Shown here: one piece after another, positions 17,098 to 26,617 of the stretch
Numbering within the stretch: position 1 is the stretch's first letter
Layout: each line of letters starts with the position of its first letter
Assembly (NCBI GenBank): GCA_934095825.1
Contig: CAKOKQ010000004.1
Coordinates: forward strand, 74,407 to 138,406
Origin: an uncultured Bacilli bacterium
Lineage (GTDB): Bacteria; Bacillota_I; Bacilli_A; RF39; UBA660
DNA length: 64,000 nt
Direction: 5' to 3'
Made by a program: the position numbers and the translations under genes
The notes under the pieces: generated by a model
Told to the model about the DNA's origin: nothing
Seen by the model: the letters and a program-made list of their open reading frames with translations, nothing else
The model's database searches: none

Positions 17098-17985
17098 ATG
17101 GCTGTAGTTTCTATTAGTAATTTATTAGAAGCTGGGGTTCATTTTGGTCATCAAACCAAAAGATGGAATCCAAAAATGAAGGAATATATCTTCACAACAA
17201 GAGACGATATTTATATTATCGACTTACAAAAAACACTTGCTTGCATGGAAGAAGCATATGCTAAAATTAGTGATATTGCGAAAAATGGTGGTACTTTCTT
17301 ATTTGTAGGTACTAAAAAACAAGCAGGAGAAGCAAGTATTGAATGTGCAAATCGTTCAAAATCATTCTATGTAACTGAAAGATGGTTAGGTGGAACTTTA
17401 ACTAACTTCAGAACAATTAGAAGAAGAGTTAAGAGATTAGAAGAAATCGAAAAAATGGAAGAAAACGGTACATTTGAAGTATTACCTAAAAAAGAAGTAA
17501 TTCAAATTAAGAAAGAATATGAAAAACTTAATAAATTATTAGGTGGTATTAGAGAAATGGTTAAATTACCAGATGCTATGATTATCGTTGATCCTAAAAA
17601 GGAAATCAATGCAATCAGAGAAGCAAGAAAATTAAATATTCCAGTATTTGGTATTGTAGATACTAACTGTGATCCAGATGATGTTGATTATGTAATTCCA
17701 GGTAATGATGATGCTGTTCGTTCAGTTAAAATCGTTTTAGGTGCTTTAACTAACGCTATTTGCGAAGCTAACGGTTTAGAAGTAATTGACTATGTTACAG
17801 AAGAAAAAGAAAAATCAAAAACAACTGATGCTAAAGAAAACAATAACGAATTAGAAGAAATGCGTAAAAATGACGAATTAGAATCTAAATCTATTCAAGA
17901 ATTAAAATCAATGGCTAAATCTCGTAAGGTTAAAGGCTATACAAATATGAAAAAAGATGAATTAATCGCATCTTTAAATAAATAA
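17098..17985 (+). CDS. rpsB: 30S ribosomal protein S2 with C-terminal SAP/Rho_N-like extension
   Basis: The start is the ATG at 17098, set by AAGGAGGG (17083-17090). Longer upstream readings would begin inside the promoter. The core (about 1-235) is a standard S2 of the small subunit: [32 protein letters not shown] and D-P-x-K-E-x-x-A-I-x-E-A. Beyond a Lys/Glu-rich linker, residues about 262-295 ([20 protein letters not shown], then KKDELIASL) resemble the SAP/Rho N-terminal helix-extended-loop-helix fold, a nucleic-acid-binding module. The total of 295 residues exceeds the usual 230-260. It is co-transcribed with tsf. Confidence 0.96.
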   Translation: MAVVSISNLLEAGVHFGHQTKRWNPKMKEYIFTTRDDIYIIDLQKTLACMEEAYAKISDIAKNGGTFLFVGTKKQAGEASIECANRSKSFYVTERWLGGTLTNFRTIRRRVKRLEEIEKMEENGTFEVLPKKEVIQIKKEYEKLNKLLGGIREMVKLPDAMIIVDPKKEINAIREARKLNIPVFGIVDTNCDPDDVDYVIPGNDDAVRSVKIVLGALTNAICEANGLEVIDYVTEEKEKSKTTDAKENNNELEEMRKNDELESKSIQELKSMAKSRKVKGYTNMKKDELIASLNK

Positions 17986-18008
17986 GATTAAATATAAGGA
18001 GAAAATTT

Positions 18009-18887
18009 ATGATTACTGCACAATTAGTAAAAGAATTAAGAGATGCTACTAACTTAGGTATCTTAGATTGCAAAAAAGCTTTAGAAGCTACTAATGGTAA
18101 TATTGACGCTGCAATCGATTGGTTAAGAGAAAAAGGTATTGCTAAGGCTGCCAAAAAAGAATCAAGAATTGCTGCAGAAGGTCTTGCTAACATTTATGTT
18201 AATGGTAATAAAGCAGTTATCTTAGAAGTTAATTCAGAAACTGACTTTGTTGCTCAAAATGAAGACTTCAAAAAAATGGTTGATGAAATTGGTAACACTG
18301 TTTTAAATAGTGAAGCTACAACTATTGAAGAAGCTAATGCACTAGAAATTAATGGTACTACAGTTGCTGATTATGTTGTTGCTTTGACAGCTAAAATTGG
18401 CGAAAAGTTATCTCTAAGAAGACTAGAAGTAGTAACTAAGAGTGATGATGCTACTTTCGGAAGCTATCTACATATGGGTGGTAAGATTGCTGCTTTAACG
18501 GTAGTTAAAGGTAATAATAGCGAAGTAGCTAAAGATGTAGCAATGCAAGCCGCTGCTATGAAACCAGAATATACTTTTGAATCTGATGTTCCTGAAGAAA
18601 GAGTAGCAAAAGAAAAAGAAACATTAAAAGAAGAAGCAATGAAAGAAGGAAAACCTGCGGAAATTGCTGAAAAAATGGTTGCTGGTAGATTAAAGAAGTT
18701 CTTTAAAGAAATTTGTCTTGTTGACCAAGAATTTATTAAAGATGGCGATGTAGATGTTAAGACTTACTTAGCTAATAATAATTGCGAACTTAAAAAAATG
18801 GTTCGTTATGAAGTAGGCGAAGGTATCGAGAAAAAACAAGAAAACTTTGCTGAAGAAGTTATGAGCCAAGTTAATGGTACTAACTAA
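18009..18887 (+). CDS. tsf: Elongation factor Ts
   Basis: This factor is the guanine-nucleotide exchange factor for EF-Tu in translation. AAGGAG precedes the ATG. The N-terminal UBA-like domain is visible as LVKELRDATNLGILDCKKAL (about 6-25), followed by N-S-E-T-D-F-V-A-Q-N (about 77-86), the segment that contacts EF-Tu. The length of 292 is normal. Gene order rpsB-tsf is the conserved bacterial arrangement. A strong bidirectional terminator follows. Confidence 0.97.
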   Translation: MITAQLVKELRDATNLGILDCKKALEATNGNIDAAIDWLREKGIAKAAKKESRIAAEGLANIYVNGNKAVILEVNSETDFVAQNEDFKKMVDEIGNTVLNSEATTIEEANALEINGTTVADYVVALTAKIGEKLSLRRLEVVTKSDDATFGSYLHMGGKIAALTVVKGNNSEVAKDVAMQAAAMKPEYTFESDVPEERVAKEKETLKEEAMKEGKPAEIAEKMVAGRLKKFFKEICLVDQEFIKDGDVDVKTYLANNNCELKKMVRYEVGEGIEKKQENFAEEVMSQVNGTN

Positions 18888-18900
18888 TATATTAAGTATT

Positions 18901-18927
18901 AAAAAATAGTGGACGACCACTATTTTT
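18901..18927. terminator. Bidirectional terminator between tsf and yigZ
   Basis: AAATAGTGG (18904-18912) and CCACTATTT (18917-18925) form a perfect hairpin with loop ACGA. A run on one side and T run on the other let it serve both converging genes. Confidence 0.85.
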
Positions 18928-19279
18928 TTGCTTCTTCAATAACTTTACTGGCACATTCCATATATGCTCTAAACAAACCACCAGCTCCCAACTTTATACC
19001 ACCAAAATAGCGAATAACCACTATTAAAGTATTAGTCATGCCCTTACGCTCTAAAACGGTATAAATAGGCATACCCGCAGTACCACTAGGTTCTTTATCA
19101 TCGCTTTTTTTAGCAGTTCCACAACACATATAAGCATAAGGAAAATGTCTTGCTTTCTTATGTTCTTTTCTTAGACTTTCTAAGATGGAATTAACCTCAT
19201 CTGAACTAGAAATTTCATAATAAAAACCTAAAAAACGCGATTTTTTAATAATTATTTCATTAGAATTAATAAGTTTCAT
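18920..19279 (-). CDS. yigZ: YigZ/IMPACT-family protein, single-domain form
   Basis: The family is marked by K-K-S-R-F-L-G-F near the N-terminus, H-x-x-x-A-R-H-F-P-Y-A-Y, S-D-D-K-E-P-S-G-T-A-G-M-P and V-I-R-Y-F-G-G-I-K-L-G-A-G-G-L-x-R-A-Y, all visible. Eukaryotic IMPACT proteins influence translation control; bacterial YigZ function is poorly defined. The start is placed at the inner ATG (19279), since GGGTG lies at the right spacing; an ATG four codons upstream is the alternative. At about 119 residues it contains only the UPF0029 N-terminal domain and lacks the C-terminal domain of full-length YigZ (about 200-215). Confidence 0.88.
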   Translation of the reverse strand: MKLINSNEIIIKKSRFLGFYYEISSSDEVNSILESLRKEHKKARHFPYAYMCCGTAKKSDDKEPSGTAGMPIYTVLERKGMTNTLIVVIRYFGGIKLGAGGLFRAYMECASKVIEEAKK

Positions 19280-19368
19280 AAAAACACCCATAATAATTAT
19301 AGCAAAATTTAGAAAAATACTCTATAATTTAGGGAGTAAGTATTAATAAGAAGAAAGTAAGGAGAATT

Positions 19369-21171
19369 ATGGAAAACTTAATTAAAGAAAAATTACATCT
19401 AGTACCTAATTTACCAGGGTCTTACCAAATGCTTGATGAAACAGGAACTATCATCTATGTAGGTAAAGCTAAAAATTTACATCGAAGATTAGCATCTTAT
19501 TTTAATAAAGAACAAACTGGTAAAACTAAAAAATTAGTCGAAAATATTAAAGATTTTAAATATATAGTAGCAACAAGCGAGACCGAAGCTTTTTTAATAG
19601 AAATTAACTTGATTAAAAAATATAATCCTAAATATAATATAATGCTTCGAGATGATAAGTCTTATCCTTATATCGAATATATTTCTAAACCATATCCTCG
19701 TCTAAAAATATCTAGGTATTTAAATATCAAAAAGAAGGATAGCCATTACTTATTTGGACCATATCCCAATACTTATGCCGCTAGAAGAATTGTTAATTTA
19801 ATTAACCGTTTGTATCCTTTGAAAAAATGCGAGGGTATGCCTAAAGAAGTTTGCTTGTATTATCATATTCATGAATGTTTAGGCTATTGTTCTAAAGAAC
19901 TAGATTTAGACAAGGTAAGCAAGATGGAACAGGAAATATTATCCTTTTTACGAGGTAATACTACTGTTTTAAGAAATAAAATCTTAGAAAAGATAGAAAA
20001 CTATAGTAAACAATTAAATTTTGAGATGGCTTTAGAACTTAAACAAGAGTTAGAATATATTGATTATATTACTGAAAAACAAAAAGTTGAACTCCATGAT
20101 TTGGTTAATCGCGATGTTATTAACTATTATACGCGTAATGGTTACACCTCCATAACAATATTTTATATTAGAAATGGTAAATTATTAGGTAATAAAAATA
20201 ATGTTTTAGCGATTGATACTATTGATGATATTGAATCTTTTATTGCTAACTTTTACTTACGCAATGAAATTCCTAAAGAAATATTAATTCCTAATACTTT
20301 GAATAAAGAATTATTAAGTAGTACTTTAAATGCTAAGTTTGTTATTCCCGAAAAAGGAATAAAGAAAGAACTTTTAAATATGGCTTTAACTAATGCCAAG
20401 ATTAATTTTGAAAACGAGTTTAAATTAATTGAAGCCGATGAAAAAAGAACTTACGAAGCTAACGAAGAGCTCGCCTTTGTTTTAAATATGCCCCATATAA
20501 CCAGAATAGATATTTTTGATAACTCTAATCTTTTTGGAACTTTTGCTGTTTCAGGAATGGTAGTATTCATTAATGGTCGCCCTAAGAAAAGTGAGTATCG
20601 TAAATATAAAATTCAAGTTGATAAAAACGATGATTATCATACTATGCAAGAAGTTATTTATCGCCGTTACAACCGTGCTTTAATTGAAGAAAGCATTATG
20701 CCCGATTTAATTATTACCGATGGTGGTGATGCTCAAATTCATGCCGCTAAAGAAATGCTAGACCAGCTAAACTTACATATTAGAGTTGTTGGCTTAAAGA
20801 AAGATAATCATCATCGCACCAATGTTTTAGTAGATAGCAATTTAAAAGAAATAAATATTGATACGACTTCCAATCTTTTCCATTATTTAACCAGAATGCA
20901 AGATGAAGTTCATCGTTATACCATTAATTATCACCGAACAATTCGCTCAAAAGGCTCAATAAGTAGTGTACTTGATAACATAGAGGGTATTGGTCCTAAA
21001 AGAAAAAAAGAACTTATTAAAAAATACGGGAGCGTTAAAAATATTGCAGGGGCAAGTACTGAAGAATTAAGTCTGATTATTCCTGAGAAAACGGCAACAA
21101 CTTTAAAAGAATATTTAACAGCTTATTTAGAAGATAAAGATAAAAATAAAAAGAGTGATATTGATGATTAA
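19369..21171 (+). CDS. uvrC: Excinuclease ABC subunit C
   Basis: UvrC makes the two incisions around DNA damage in nucleotide excision repair, acting with UvrA and UvrB. The N-terminal GIY-YIG nuclease is visible as P-G-S-Y-Q-M (about 15-20) and I-I-Y-V-G-K-A-K-N-L-x-x-R (about 28-40). A UVR motif (F-E-M-A-L-E-L-K-Q-E-L, about 220) binds UvrB. The second nuclease half includes I-D-I-F-D-N-S and L-I-I-T-D-G-G, and a terminal HhH (I-E-G-I-G-P-K-R-K-K-E-L) follows. The length of 600 is standard. It overlaps the next gene by eight bases. Confidence 0.97.
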   Translation: MENLIKEKLHLVPNLPGSYQMLDETGTIIYVGKAKNLHRRLASYFNKEQTGKTKKLVENIKDFKYIVATSETEAFLIEINLIKKYNPKYNIMLRDDKSYPYIEYISKPYPRLKISRYLNIKKKDSHYLFGPYPNTYAARRIVNLINRLYPLKKCEGMPKEVCLYYHIHECLGYCSKELDLDKVSKMEQEILSFLRGNTTVLRNKILEKIENYSKQLNFEMALELKQELEYIDYITEKQKVELHDLVNRDVINYYTRNGYTSITIFYIRNGKLLGNKNNVLAIDTIDDIESFIANFYLRNEIPKEILIPNTLNKELLSSTLNAKFVIPEKGIKKELLNMALTNAKINFENEFKLIEADEKRTYEANEELAFVLNMPHITRIDIFDNSNLFGTFAVSGMVVFINGRPKKSEYRKYKIQVDKNDDYHTMQEVIYRRYNRALIEESIMPDLIITDGGDAQIHAAKEMLDQLNLHIRVVGLKKDNHHRTNVLVDSNLKEINIDTTSNLFHYLTRMQDEVHRYTINYHRTIRSKGSISSVLDNIEGIGPKRKKELIKKYGSVKNIAGASTEELSLIIPEKTATTLKEYLTAYLEDKDKNKKSDIDD

Positions 21172-22303
21172 TATTCGTAAGGAACAAAAAATTACAATAC
21201 CTCTTACTTATTTAGAATATTTAGAACCTAATTTTGTTTTTATTCCTATCAAAGAAAAGACTTCATTTCCTAAAGTGGCAGTTACAAAAGATAATTATAT
21301 TGAAGATATTAAAATACCAATTAATGGGGATATCATAGCAACCGCCGTTAATAATAACGATAACTATTTAATTATAAAAAATACAAATAATAAAAATCGA
21401 AAAAATAAAGAGAAACAAGATATTGAAAAAAAGAATAATTTAGAAGAAAAAGGAGTAATATCGTTTTTATCTGTTAATGAGACTAATGATATAACTAATA
21501 ATAAAATTAACGATAAATTTAGCAATTATTTTAAAGATAAAAAAATTCTTTATGTTAATGCTTTTGATAAAGATCCTAGCTGTTTTAATAACTATTATCT
21601 GCTAGATAAAGAAGAGAATAAATTATTAGAAGCATTTACCTTCTTAATAGATAATTATGGTATAGTAGAAATAAAATTAGTTATTCCTGCCAGTTATGAG
21701 GCCATGATTAAAAAGTATCAAAAATTAGAAAATAAAAAGATAAAATTAACTATTATTAATGATTATTTTTCTTTAGGATATAAAGATATTTTAAGTAAAT
21801 ATTTAAGAGTTAATTCAAAGAATATAGTTAATCTTGAAGAAATATTAAATTTATATTATGAATTAAGAAATACAGATAATAATTATTTATATATTACTAT
21901 TAGTGGCAATGTAAAAGTTCTAGTTTTAAAAGTTTTAAAGTATACAATTTTAAAAGAAGTTTTAGAATTTTTAAATATTAGTCTTGATGAAGTGGATATT
22001 AGCTTAAATAATAGTTTGATTAATCAAAAAATTGATTATAAGTATGTTCTAAATGCGGAAACAGAACTAATAATTGTTAATAAAAAAGAGATTTTAGAAT
22101 CTAATGATAAAAGAGAAATATTAAAACAAAAGAAAAGTTTTAAAAAAAGAGGCGAATATAATTGTTCTAATTGTGGACTTTGTTATATGATGTGTCCTTG
22201 GCATTTAAATCCTTTAAAAGTAGAAAAATGTAGTAAATGCGGATTATGTAACTATCTTTGTCCGAATAAAAAAATATTAATGACAGGTGGGTATAATGAG
22301 TAA
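21164..22303 (+). CDS. RnfC-like ferredoxin-domain protein
   Basis: The start is placed at the ATG at 21164, with GAGTGA upstream. The C-terminus carries two Cys clusters, C-x-x-C-x-x-C-x-x-x-C-P and C-x-x-C-x-x-C-x-x-x-C-P (about residues 333-372), predicted to hold two [4Fe-4S] clusters. The middle has the weak SLBB-like pattern Y-I-T-I-S-G-N-V-K (about 245). The order matches RnfC/NqrA-type subunits of Rnf electron-transport complexes, which couple ferredoxin oxidation to ion pumping. It is divergent: the N-terminal Rossmann/flavin region is hard to recognise and a Lys/Asn-rich insert lies near 85-105. It overlaps the RnfD-like gene by eight bases. Confidence 0.6.
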   Translation: MINIRKEQKITIPLTYLEYLEPNFVFIPIKEKTSFPKVAVTKDNYIEDIKIPINGDIIATAVNNNDNYLIIKNTNNKNRKNKEKQDIEKKNNLEEKGVISFLSVNETNDITNNKINDKFSNYFKDKKILYVNAFDKDPSCFNNYYLLDKEENKLLEAFTFLIDNYGIVEIKLVIPASYEAMIKKYQKLENKKIKLTIINDYFSLGYKDILSKYLRVNSKNIVNLEEILNLYYELRNTDNNYLYITISGNVKVLVLKVLKYTILKEVLEFLNISLDEVDISLNNSLINQKIDYKYVLNAETELIIVNKKEILESNDKREILKQKKSFKKRGEYNCSNCGLCYMMCPWHLNPLKVEKCSKCGLCNYLCPNKKILMTGGYNE

Positions 22304-23156
22304 TACTTTAAGAAGAAAAGCAACCAATAAGACTTATGAGGCCATATTACTGGGAGTTTTAATACCAATAATTATCTTTGGATGGTATAAATTTGGGTAT
22401 CTAGATTACAGTAAGAATTTAGTATCTTTAGTAAGTAGTTTTAAAGTAGGGTGGTTACTTTTAATTAACATAATAATTACTTATTTAATGCAATTTATAG
22501 TAAAAGATAAATATCCTTATTACTATTATGAAGTAGTCCTTTTAACTCTTTTATTACCGATTAGAATTCCTTATCTTATCGATATATTAGTAGTCTTAAT
22601 ATATAATATTTTTAGAAAACATTTAAATCATTATCACTTTAATAGTGTTGCTATTTTTAAATTGATAATAACTTTAATTTTGATGATGATGGGTAAAAAT
22701 AATTATTTATCTTTATATCAAGAACAAGTAGCTAGTATTTATAAAACTAGTGATTTAATATGGGGAGCCAGTATTGGCTCTATTGGCAGTACTAATTTAG
22801 TTATTCTTATCTTGAGTTATTTATTATTATGTAATGTCGATATTTATAAAAAAGATATACCATGGTATGCGCTACTAGGATATAGTTTAGCTTTAGGAAT
22901 ATATGGATTTATTAATAATAATGTAATTGATTTAATAAAATTAACTTTAAATAGTACAGTAATTTTTAGCTTTATCTTTATTAGTACAATAAATATTAGT
23001 AGTCCAGTAGGAAAAAAGCTTAAAAGAATATACGGTTTGTTAGTAGGAATAATAAGTTTTATCTTTTTACAAATAAATCCATATGATGCAGCCGTGATAG
23101 CAGTGGTAATTAGCAATTTAATATGTAATTTTATTTATGAGATTATCTTAAATTAG
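22296..23156 (+). CDS. RnfD/NqrB-like membrane protein
   Basis: AGGTGGG sets the start at the ATG at 22296. The protein has about 286 residues and eight or nine hydrophobic segments. It resembles RnfD/NqrB, the subunit that carries covalent FMN. R-K-H-L-N-H-Y-H-F-N-S-V-A (about 108-120) sits where RnfD has its FNPA segment, and G-S-I-G-S-T-N (about 164-170) lies at the position of the flavin/ion region. Translational coupling to the RnfC-like gene supports a joint complex. RnfA, B, E and G are not visible nearby. The assignment rests on pattern and context, and the FMN-attachment Thr cannot be confirmed. Confidence 0.55.
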   Translation: MSNTLRRKATNKTYEAILLGVLIPIIIFGWYKFGYLDYSKNLVSLVSSFKVGWLLLINIIITYLMQFIVKDKYPYYYYEVVLLTLLLPIRIPYLIDILVVLIYNIFRKHLNHYHFNSVAIFKLIITLILMMMGKNNYLSLYQEQVASIYKTSDLIWGASIGSIGSTNLVILILSYLLLCNVDIYKKDIPWYALLGYSLALGIYGFINNNVIDLIKLTLNSTVIFSFIFISTINISSPVGKKLKRIYGLLVGIISFIFLQINPYDAAVIAVVISNLICNFIYEIILN

Positions 23157-23221
23157 GTTGATTTTACTGAAGTTTTAGAGTATTATTTTAAAAGAAATGC
23201 AAAAAGGAAAAGGAAAATATT

Positions 23222-23989
23222 ATGGGATATACTTTATATGATAAAGCTTATTTTAATTATTTGAGTGAATCAAGTGTTGATATGCAAGAATTTATAGATG
23301 AATTTCCAAAGATGGAATATGCTAATTTTTTGAACTTGACTGATGGAATATTGAGCGATATTGATATTGAAATAAAAAAATATACTGATGGTTTAACTGT
23401 TGAAGAACAAAAAGAACTAAATGATTTTTCAGAATACTTACTTTTACTTGAAAAGAAAAGATACACATTGAATAAAAGAAAAGAGTATACGGATATAATT
23501 CAAGAGCAAGAAGCTAATTTAGAAGAGCCCTATCGCAATATTATTTTTGCTACAACTCCATTAGGAAATGTTTGTGTAAAACAAGATTTAAAAGATATTG
23601 ATTTAGAAAATTATGATAAGTTCTTGGAAACATTAACAAGATTAAGAAATAATGACCGCGATTTTAATTCTGAAAAACAAAAGCCAATGATTGGTAATAA
23701 TGTTTGCAGTGGTCTATATGAAATAAAGGCTTTTCAATTCCGATTAATTTATATGATAGTTAATAAAGATACCGTTTTAGCTGTTATGGCTGAAGACAAA
23801 ATAAAAGATACATTAAGTAAGAAAAAAGTAAGACAACCAGCTCAGCGTAAAGAGCTAGTTGAAAGCCAAGTTAAATATTATCAAGAATTGTTAAAAGACG
23901 AAGTTAAAAAAGCAGAGATAATTGCACAAAATGACGCTATCTATGATGAACTGGTTGATATTCTTAGCAAGGGGAGGAAGGTAAAATGA
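23222..23989 (+). CDS. RelE/HigB-like protein with long N-terminal extension (putative toxin)
   Basis: Residues about 150-205 (K-P-M-I-G-N-N-V-C-S-G-L-Y-E-I-K, F-R-L-I-Y-M-I-V-N-K-D-T-V-L-A-V-M-A) fit the beta-sheet core of the RelE/HigB (Gp49-like) toxin superfamily, ribosome-dependent mRNA endonucleases. About 110 helical residues precede and 50 follow it, unusual for toxins of about 100 residues. GGAAAAGG precedes the ATG. The stop overlaps the start of a small HTH-like gene by four bases, as in higBA modules where the toxin comes first. Toxin activity is inference. A phage-type protein of unknown role is the alternative. Confidence 0.6.
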   Translation: MGYTLYDKAYFNYLSESSVDMQEFIDEFPKMEYANFLNLTDGILSDIDIEIKKYTDGLTVEEQKELNDFSEYLLLLEKKRYTLNKRKEYTDIIQEQEANLEEPYRNIIFATTPLGNVCVKQDLKDIDLENYDKFLETLTRLRNNDRDFNSEKQKPMIGNNVCSGLYEIKAFQFRLIYMIVNKDTVLAVMAEDKIKDTLSKKKVRQPAQRKELVESQVKYYQELLKDEVKKAEIIAQNDAIYDELVDILSKGRKVK

Positions 23990-24210
23990 AACTTAAACAA
24001 ATGAAAGCATACGCCTTAAGAGACTTATGTAAATATATTAAAGAAAATAATTTATCAGTTGAAGATATAGCTGATGAATTAGAAATGACGCCAAGTATGT
24101 TACAACAGAAAATGCAAAGTATGGATTACAGTTTTTTAAACGCAGTAAATGATTGTTGTAAGAAAATGGTGGAAGCAGAGAAAAGGAGTTTAAAAAATGA
24201 ACATAAATGA
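23986..24210 (+). CDS. Small HTH-like protein (putative antitoxin)
   Basis: The product has 74 residues. The segment [26 protein letters not shown] (about 10-36) looks like a helix-turn-helix of the HigA/XRE type, though short. It overlaps the upstream RelE-like gene (ATGA) and the downstream queA start by 14 bases, so three genes are tightly coupled. By position it would be the antitoxin and possible repressor. It is shorter than usual HigA proteins (about 95-130), so the identity remains tentative. Confidence 0.55.
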   Translation: MKLKQMKAYALRDLCKYIKENNLSVEDIADELEMTPSMLQQKMQSMDYSFLNAVNDCCKKMVEAEKRSLKNEHK

Positions 24211-25225
24211 TTTTGATTATGATTTACCAAAGGAGTTAATTGCTCAAACACCACTAGAAAATAGAGCCGATTCTAAGCTACTCGTTATGGATAAGAAAAC
24301 AGGTGAATTAACTCATGAGGTGTTTAAAGATATAACGAAGTATCTACATAAAGGCGATGTTTTAGTTTTAAATAATACGAAAGTTATTCCCGCTCGCTTA
24401 ATTGGGGAAAAGGAAGAAACTAAGGCTCATATTGAATTGTTGCTATTAAATGATTTAGGTAATAAAAAATATGAATGTTTAGCTAGACCCCAGAAAAGAT
24501 TACATGTGGGAACGATTGTATCATTTGGTGATGGCTTACTTAAAGCTAAAGTCTTAGAAATTAAAGGAGAAGGCATTGTTCATGTGGAATTTATCTATGA
24601 TGGTATTTTCTATGAAATACTGGATAAACTTGGCGAAATGCCACTTCCACCATATATTCATGAAAAGTTAAAAGATAAAACTAGATATAATACGGTTTAT
24701 GCCAAAATAGAGGGATCAGCAGCCGCGCCAACAGCAGGCCTACATTTTACTAATGAATTATTGGATAAAATAAGAGATATGGGGGTTATAGTTACATTTG
24801 TAACTCTTCATGTAGGATTAGGAACATTTAGACCAGTAGAAGAAGAAAATGTTTTAGAACATAAAATGCATAGTGAATTTTATATGATGTCTAAAGAAAC
24901 AGCTGATATTTTGAATTTAGCTAAAAAAGAAGGTAGAAGAATTATTAGTGTTGGTACTACTTCTTGTCGTACTTTAGAAACTGTTGCACATAAGTATAAT
25001 GGCGAGTTTAAAGAATGTTCAGGCAATACTGATATCTTTATTTATCCAAGTTTTAAATTTATGGCCATTGATGCTTTAATCACTAATTTTCATTTACCTA
25101 AGTCAACTTTAGTAATGCTAGTTAGTGCTTTATCAAGTAGAGAAAATATTTTAAATGCTTATAAAGAAGCTATAAAAAAAGATTATCGTTTCTTTTCCTT
25201 TGGCGATGCGATGTTTATAAAATAA
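24197..25225 (+). CDS. queA: S-adenosylmethionine:tRNA ribosyltransferase-isomerase
   Basis: QueA converts preQ1 at position 34 of tRNAs with GUN anticodons to epoxyqueuosine, using SAM as ribosyl donor. Family motifs seen are L-I-A-Q-x-P-x-x-x-R-x-x-S-K-L (about 15-29), [21 protein letters not shown] and [10 protein letters not shown]. At 342 residues the protein is full length. AAGGAG precedes the ATG within the upstream small gene. In Bacillus queA lies beside tgt, which is not here. Confidence 0.97.
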   Translation: MNINDFDYDLPKELIAQTPLENRADSKLLVMDKKTGELTHEVFKDITKYLHKGDVLVLNNTKVIPARLIGEKEETKAHIELLLLNDLGNKKYECLARPQKRLHVGTIVSFGDGLLKAKVLEIKGEGIVHVEFIYDGIFYEILDKLGEMPLPPYIHEKLKDKTRYNTVYAKIEGSAAAPTAGLHFTNELLDKIRDMGVIVTFVTLHVGLGTFRPVEEENVLEHKMHSEFYMMSKETADILNLAKKEGRRIISVGTTSCRTLETVAHKYNGEFKECSGNTDIFIYPSFKFMAIDALITNFHLPKSTLVMLVSALSSRENILNAYKEAIKKDYRFFSFGDAMFIK

Positions 25226-25238
25226 TTAATTGTTTTTT

Positions 25239-25275
25239 AAAAGAAGTAGGAGAGTATTCTTACTTCTTTTATTTA
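25239..25275 (+). terminator. Rho-independent terminator of the queA operon
   Basis: AAAAGAAGTA (25239-25248) pairs with TACTTCTTTT (25261-25270), with two further pairs inside, followed by ATTTAT. Confidence 0.6.
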
Positions 25276-25300
25276 TATCATATTACTATTTTGAGTGTAA

Positions 25301-26530
25301 TTATTCAATCCTAAATGGATTATCAACGGAACCGTTCCCTTTATTTAGAATATTACCTTTAATATTTATTACAGGGCGAATATAGTATGAACTACTTGCA
25401 AAAGTTATTAGAGTCGTTTGTTCATCTAGACCAACAGAATATACTCTTGCCATATTTCCTTTGTACCAATCTACATAACCGTAATCTGTTGGTGTCATGA
25501 CCCAATACCAATTATTACTAAAAAGATAAGATTTTTTATTTAATGATGTATAGTTAATCACACCAGCAAAAAGTGTTTCATCAGCTATCATTATACCTAT
25601 TGGATAGGTTAAAGCCTTGTTGCCAATATTAGAATTAAGTGTTGTAAATAAATCATTATCACTATTTTTACATAATAAAGTTGGATTTTTGTTGGTAATC
25701 AATCGATTGTATCCATTAAATGTAGCACTAGTAACGCCATCGCCACTATATAAAGTTCTGTCATTGCAAAAGCCAGAGTCGGCAATATATTTTTCAAATG
25801 TCGTATTTGCTAAATTAGTAGAATACCAAGCGTCTATTTTTTCTTTTATTGTCGAGTTGATTTCGTTTTTAATGCTATTTTCGTATGTATCTGAATTTTT
25901 CCCATACATATAGCCAACATGTTTAATCTCACTTGAAATAGAATTGTATGATGATTTTCCAATAGTTTTATTCTCATTTTCGGCATTTTTAACATTACCA
26001 TTATAGAGTAGTCTTATCGAACCATCACCATTAATTCTAATAAGTTGCCAATAAAATCCTCCAAAGTAAACATTGTTATTAGTGCCAACACCTCTATAGT
26101 AGTAGCTAGTGCCAAAATCGTCGTCAGTTTCACAAAAATAACCATATTCATCTTCTAGTTCAGTAATATTATAATCATTATTAAAATACTTTTGGGGACA
26201 TTTGGTGTACTCATCAACGACAAAGGATTTTTCTGCAATTTTAATATTATCTTTACTTTTAAAATAAAGATTACATTTGGTCTTTTTATTAATATTTTTT
26301 AAAAATAAGCCCCAGTTAGCATTATCCCAATAATAATTGACATCACTATCACAATTGGCTTTAACAAAAGATGAATTTTCTTTAGTAGGAATATTGGTAG
26401 TTAACTCATCATTCATATAGACAGCTATAGTGTCTTTAGATTTTAAATAGTGATTATTTTTATAAATAACGAATAATAAAATTATTCCTAAAAACAATAA
26501 TAAGCTTAAAATAAAACATTTCTTTTTCAT
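25301..26530 (-). CDS. Secreted or membrane-anchored surface protein of unknown function
   Basis: AAAGGAG places the start at the ATG at 26530 (409 residues); a longer reading would extend into a palindrome upstream. The N-terminus (MKKKCFILSLLLFLGIILLF) is a signal peptide or anchor without a lipobox. The ectodomain is rich in Asn, Tyr and Ser. It has several Cys and ends with Y-Y-I-R-P-V-I-N-I-K, a tail I associate with abundant exported proteins of uncultured gut Mollicutes-like bacteria and the DUF6273-like group; that link is from memory and unverified. No LPXTG-like anchor is seen. The gene sits alone behind a repeat-rich leader. Confidence 0.7.
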   Translation of the reverse strand: MKKKCFILSLLLFLGIILLFVIYKNNHYLKSKDTIAVYMNDELTTNIPTKENSSFVKANCDSDVNYYWDNANWGLFLKNINKKTKCNLYFKSKDNIKIAEKSFVVDEYTKCPQKYFNNDYNITELEDEYGYFCETDDDFGTSYYYRGVGTNNNVYFGGFYWQLIRINGDGSIRLLYNGNVKNAENENKTIGKSSYNSISSEIKHVGYMYGKNSDTYENSIKNEINSTIKEKIDAWYSTNLANTTFEKYIADSGFCNDRTLYSGDGVTSATFNGYNRLITNKNPTLLCKNSDNDLFTTLNSNIGNKALTYPIGIMIADETLFAGVINYTSLNKKSYLFSNNWYWVMTPTDYGYVDWYKGNMARVYSVGLDEQTTLITFASSSYYIRPVINIKGNILNKGNGSVDNPFRIE

Positions 26531-26560
26531 AGTCAAAACTCCTTTTTGCCGTATTTTCGG

Positions 26561-26587
26561 TTTCATAGAGTTAAAAACTCTATGAAA
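26561..26587. repeat. 27-base palindrome, copy 1 (loop AAA)
   Basis: TTTCATAGAGTT and AACTCTATGAAA flank AAA, a perfect 12-bp stem. It lies in the untranslated leader of the surface-protein gene. Copy 2 is its exact reverse complement. Confidence 0.85.
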
Positions 26588-26617
26588 AGACACGGTAAAA
26601 CCTAGCACGAACAGCTA

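Noticed and set aside
25617..25913. Plus-strand frame of 98 codons inside the surface-protein gene
   Set aside because: It is the antisense shadow of a gene with a signal peptide and ribosome binding site; it has no start signals of its own.
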